64,000 nucleotides of DNA from Archangium violaceum (lineage in GTDB: Bacteria > Myxococcota > Myxococcia > Myxococcales > Myxococcaceae), in the NCBI RefSeq assembly GCF_016859125.1, contig NZ_CP069338.1:10853501-10917500 (forward strand), read 5' to 3'. Made by a program: the position numbers and the translations under genes. The notes below the pieces were generated by a model. That model worked only from the letters and a program-made list of their open reading frames with translations, did not search any database and was not told the DNA's origin. This document shows, in pieces, positions 63,974 through 64,000 of this stretch (the stretch's first letter is position 1; every line of letters starts with the position of its first letter).

Positions 63974-64000
63974 GCGTATAGGCGGGATAGAAGCCATGTT
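63974..64000. mobile_element. Start of another 171-bp-type IS91-end repeat
   Basis: GCGTATAGGCGGGATAGAAG start, identical to the other copies, running off the window. Confidence 0.88.

Overview
The window reads as a chromosomal segment of a high-GC deltaproteobacterium of the Myxococcota, most like the Cystobacterineae (Archangium, Cystobacter, Hyalangium). The basis is the strong G/C third-position bias, zinc-ribbon Ser/Thr kinase and FHA proteins, a SitA-type lipoprotein toxin, DUF6310/DUF5953 proteins, myxobacterial Cys-rich and RCC1-repeat lipoproteins, and a DUF4150/DUF2169/DUF3540 effector operon. No search was run; all family names come from motif recognition.

Bases 1-17.5 kb are ordinary backbone. 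They hold a Ser/Thr kinase divergent from a double-FHA protein, a DksA-like regulator, a diadenylate cyclase-type protein, a thioesterase beside a hydroxyacid-oxoacid transhydrogenase, a coiled-coil/VWA/AAA+ trio, dnaK, a lipid kinase, a methyltransferase, DUF493, PhoH-PIN and GreB, then tRNA-Lys and tRNA-Glu in tandem. A truncated tyrosine recombinase sits directly downstream of and antisense to the tRNAs. This marks them as an integration site, and everything to the right looks like accessory DNA.

Bases 18-46 kb are a mosaic. Intact transferred modules (LysR/MDR dehydrogenase, AraC/SDR, MarR/MFS) alternate with gene fragments and insertion sequences. Modules of note are a DUF6310/DUF5953 toxin-immunity-like pair, a YcaO-TfuA thioamidation remnant, a 2.2-kb segment bounded by 41-bp inverted repeats that carries an epimerase and a second copy of the AraC regulator, a SitA5-like toxin with two downstream immunity-like genes, and a complete ISAzo13 element.

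Bases 46.5-51.9 kb have an actinobacterial look (SIR2-like/GAF-like fusion, serine recombinase, TetR, NTF2-like, GNAT). Bases 53-59 kb are a type VI-style effector operon: DUF3540, HEAT-repeat, DUF2169, ketosynthase-like, then a PAAR-like/HNH-like toxin and an immunity candidate. Bases 59-64 kb hold further fragments and an intact vanadium-type haloperoxidase.

The unifying signal is a dispersed repeat derived from one end of an IS91-family rolling-circle element. It starts at GCGTATA or a close variant and occurs at about 37.2, 39.4, 43.3, 46.2, 51.9 (three tandem units), 59.7, 61.1 and 63.97 kb, with shorter transposase 3' fragments elsewhere. At almost every copy the two flanks are halves of different, unrelated genes. 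Either recombination or one-ended transposition through this repeat has shuffled the region, or the repeat has caused mis-joins in the assembly. Both should be considered.
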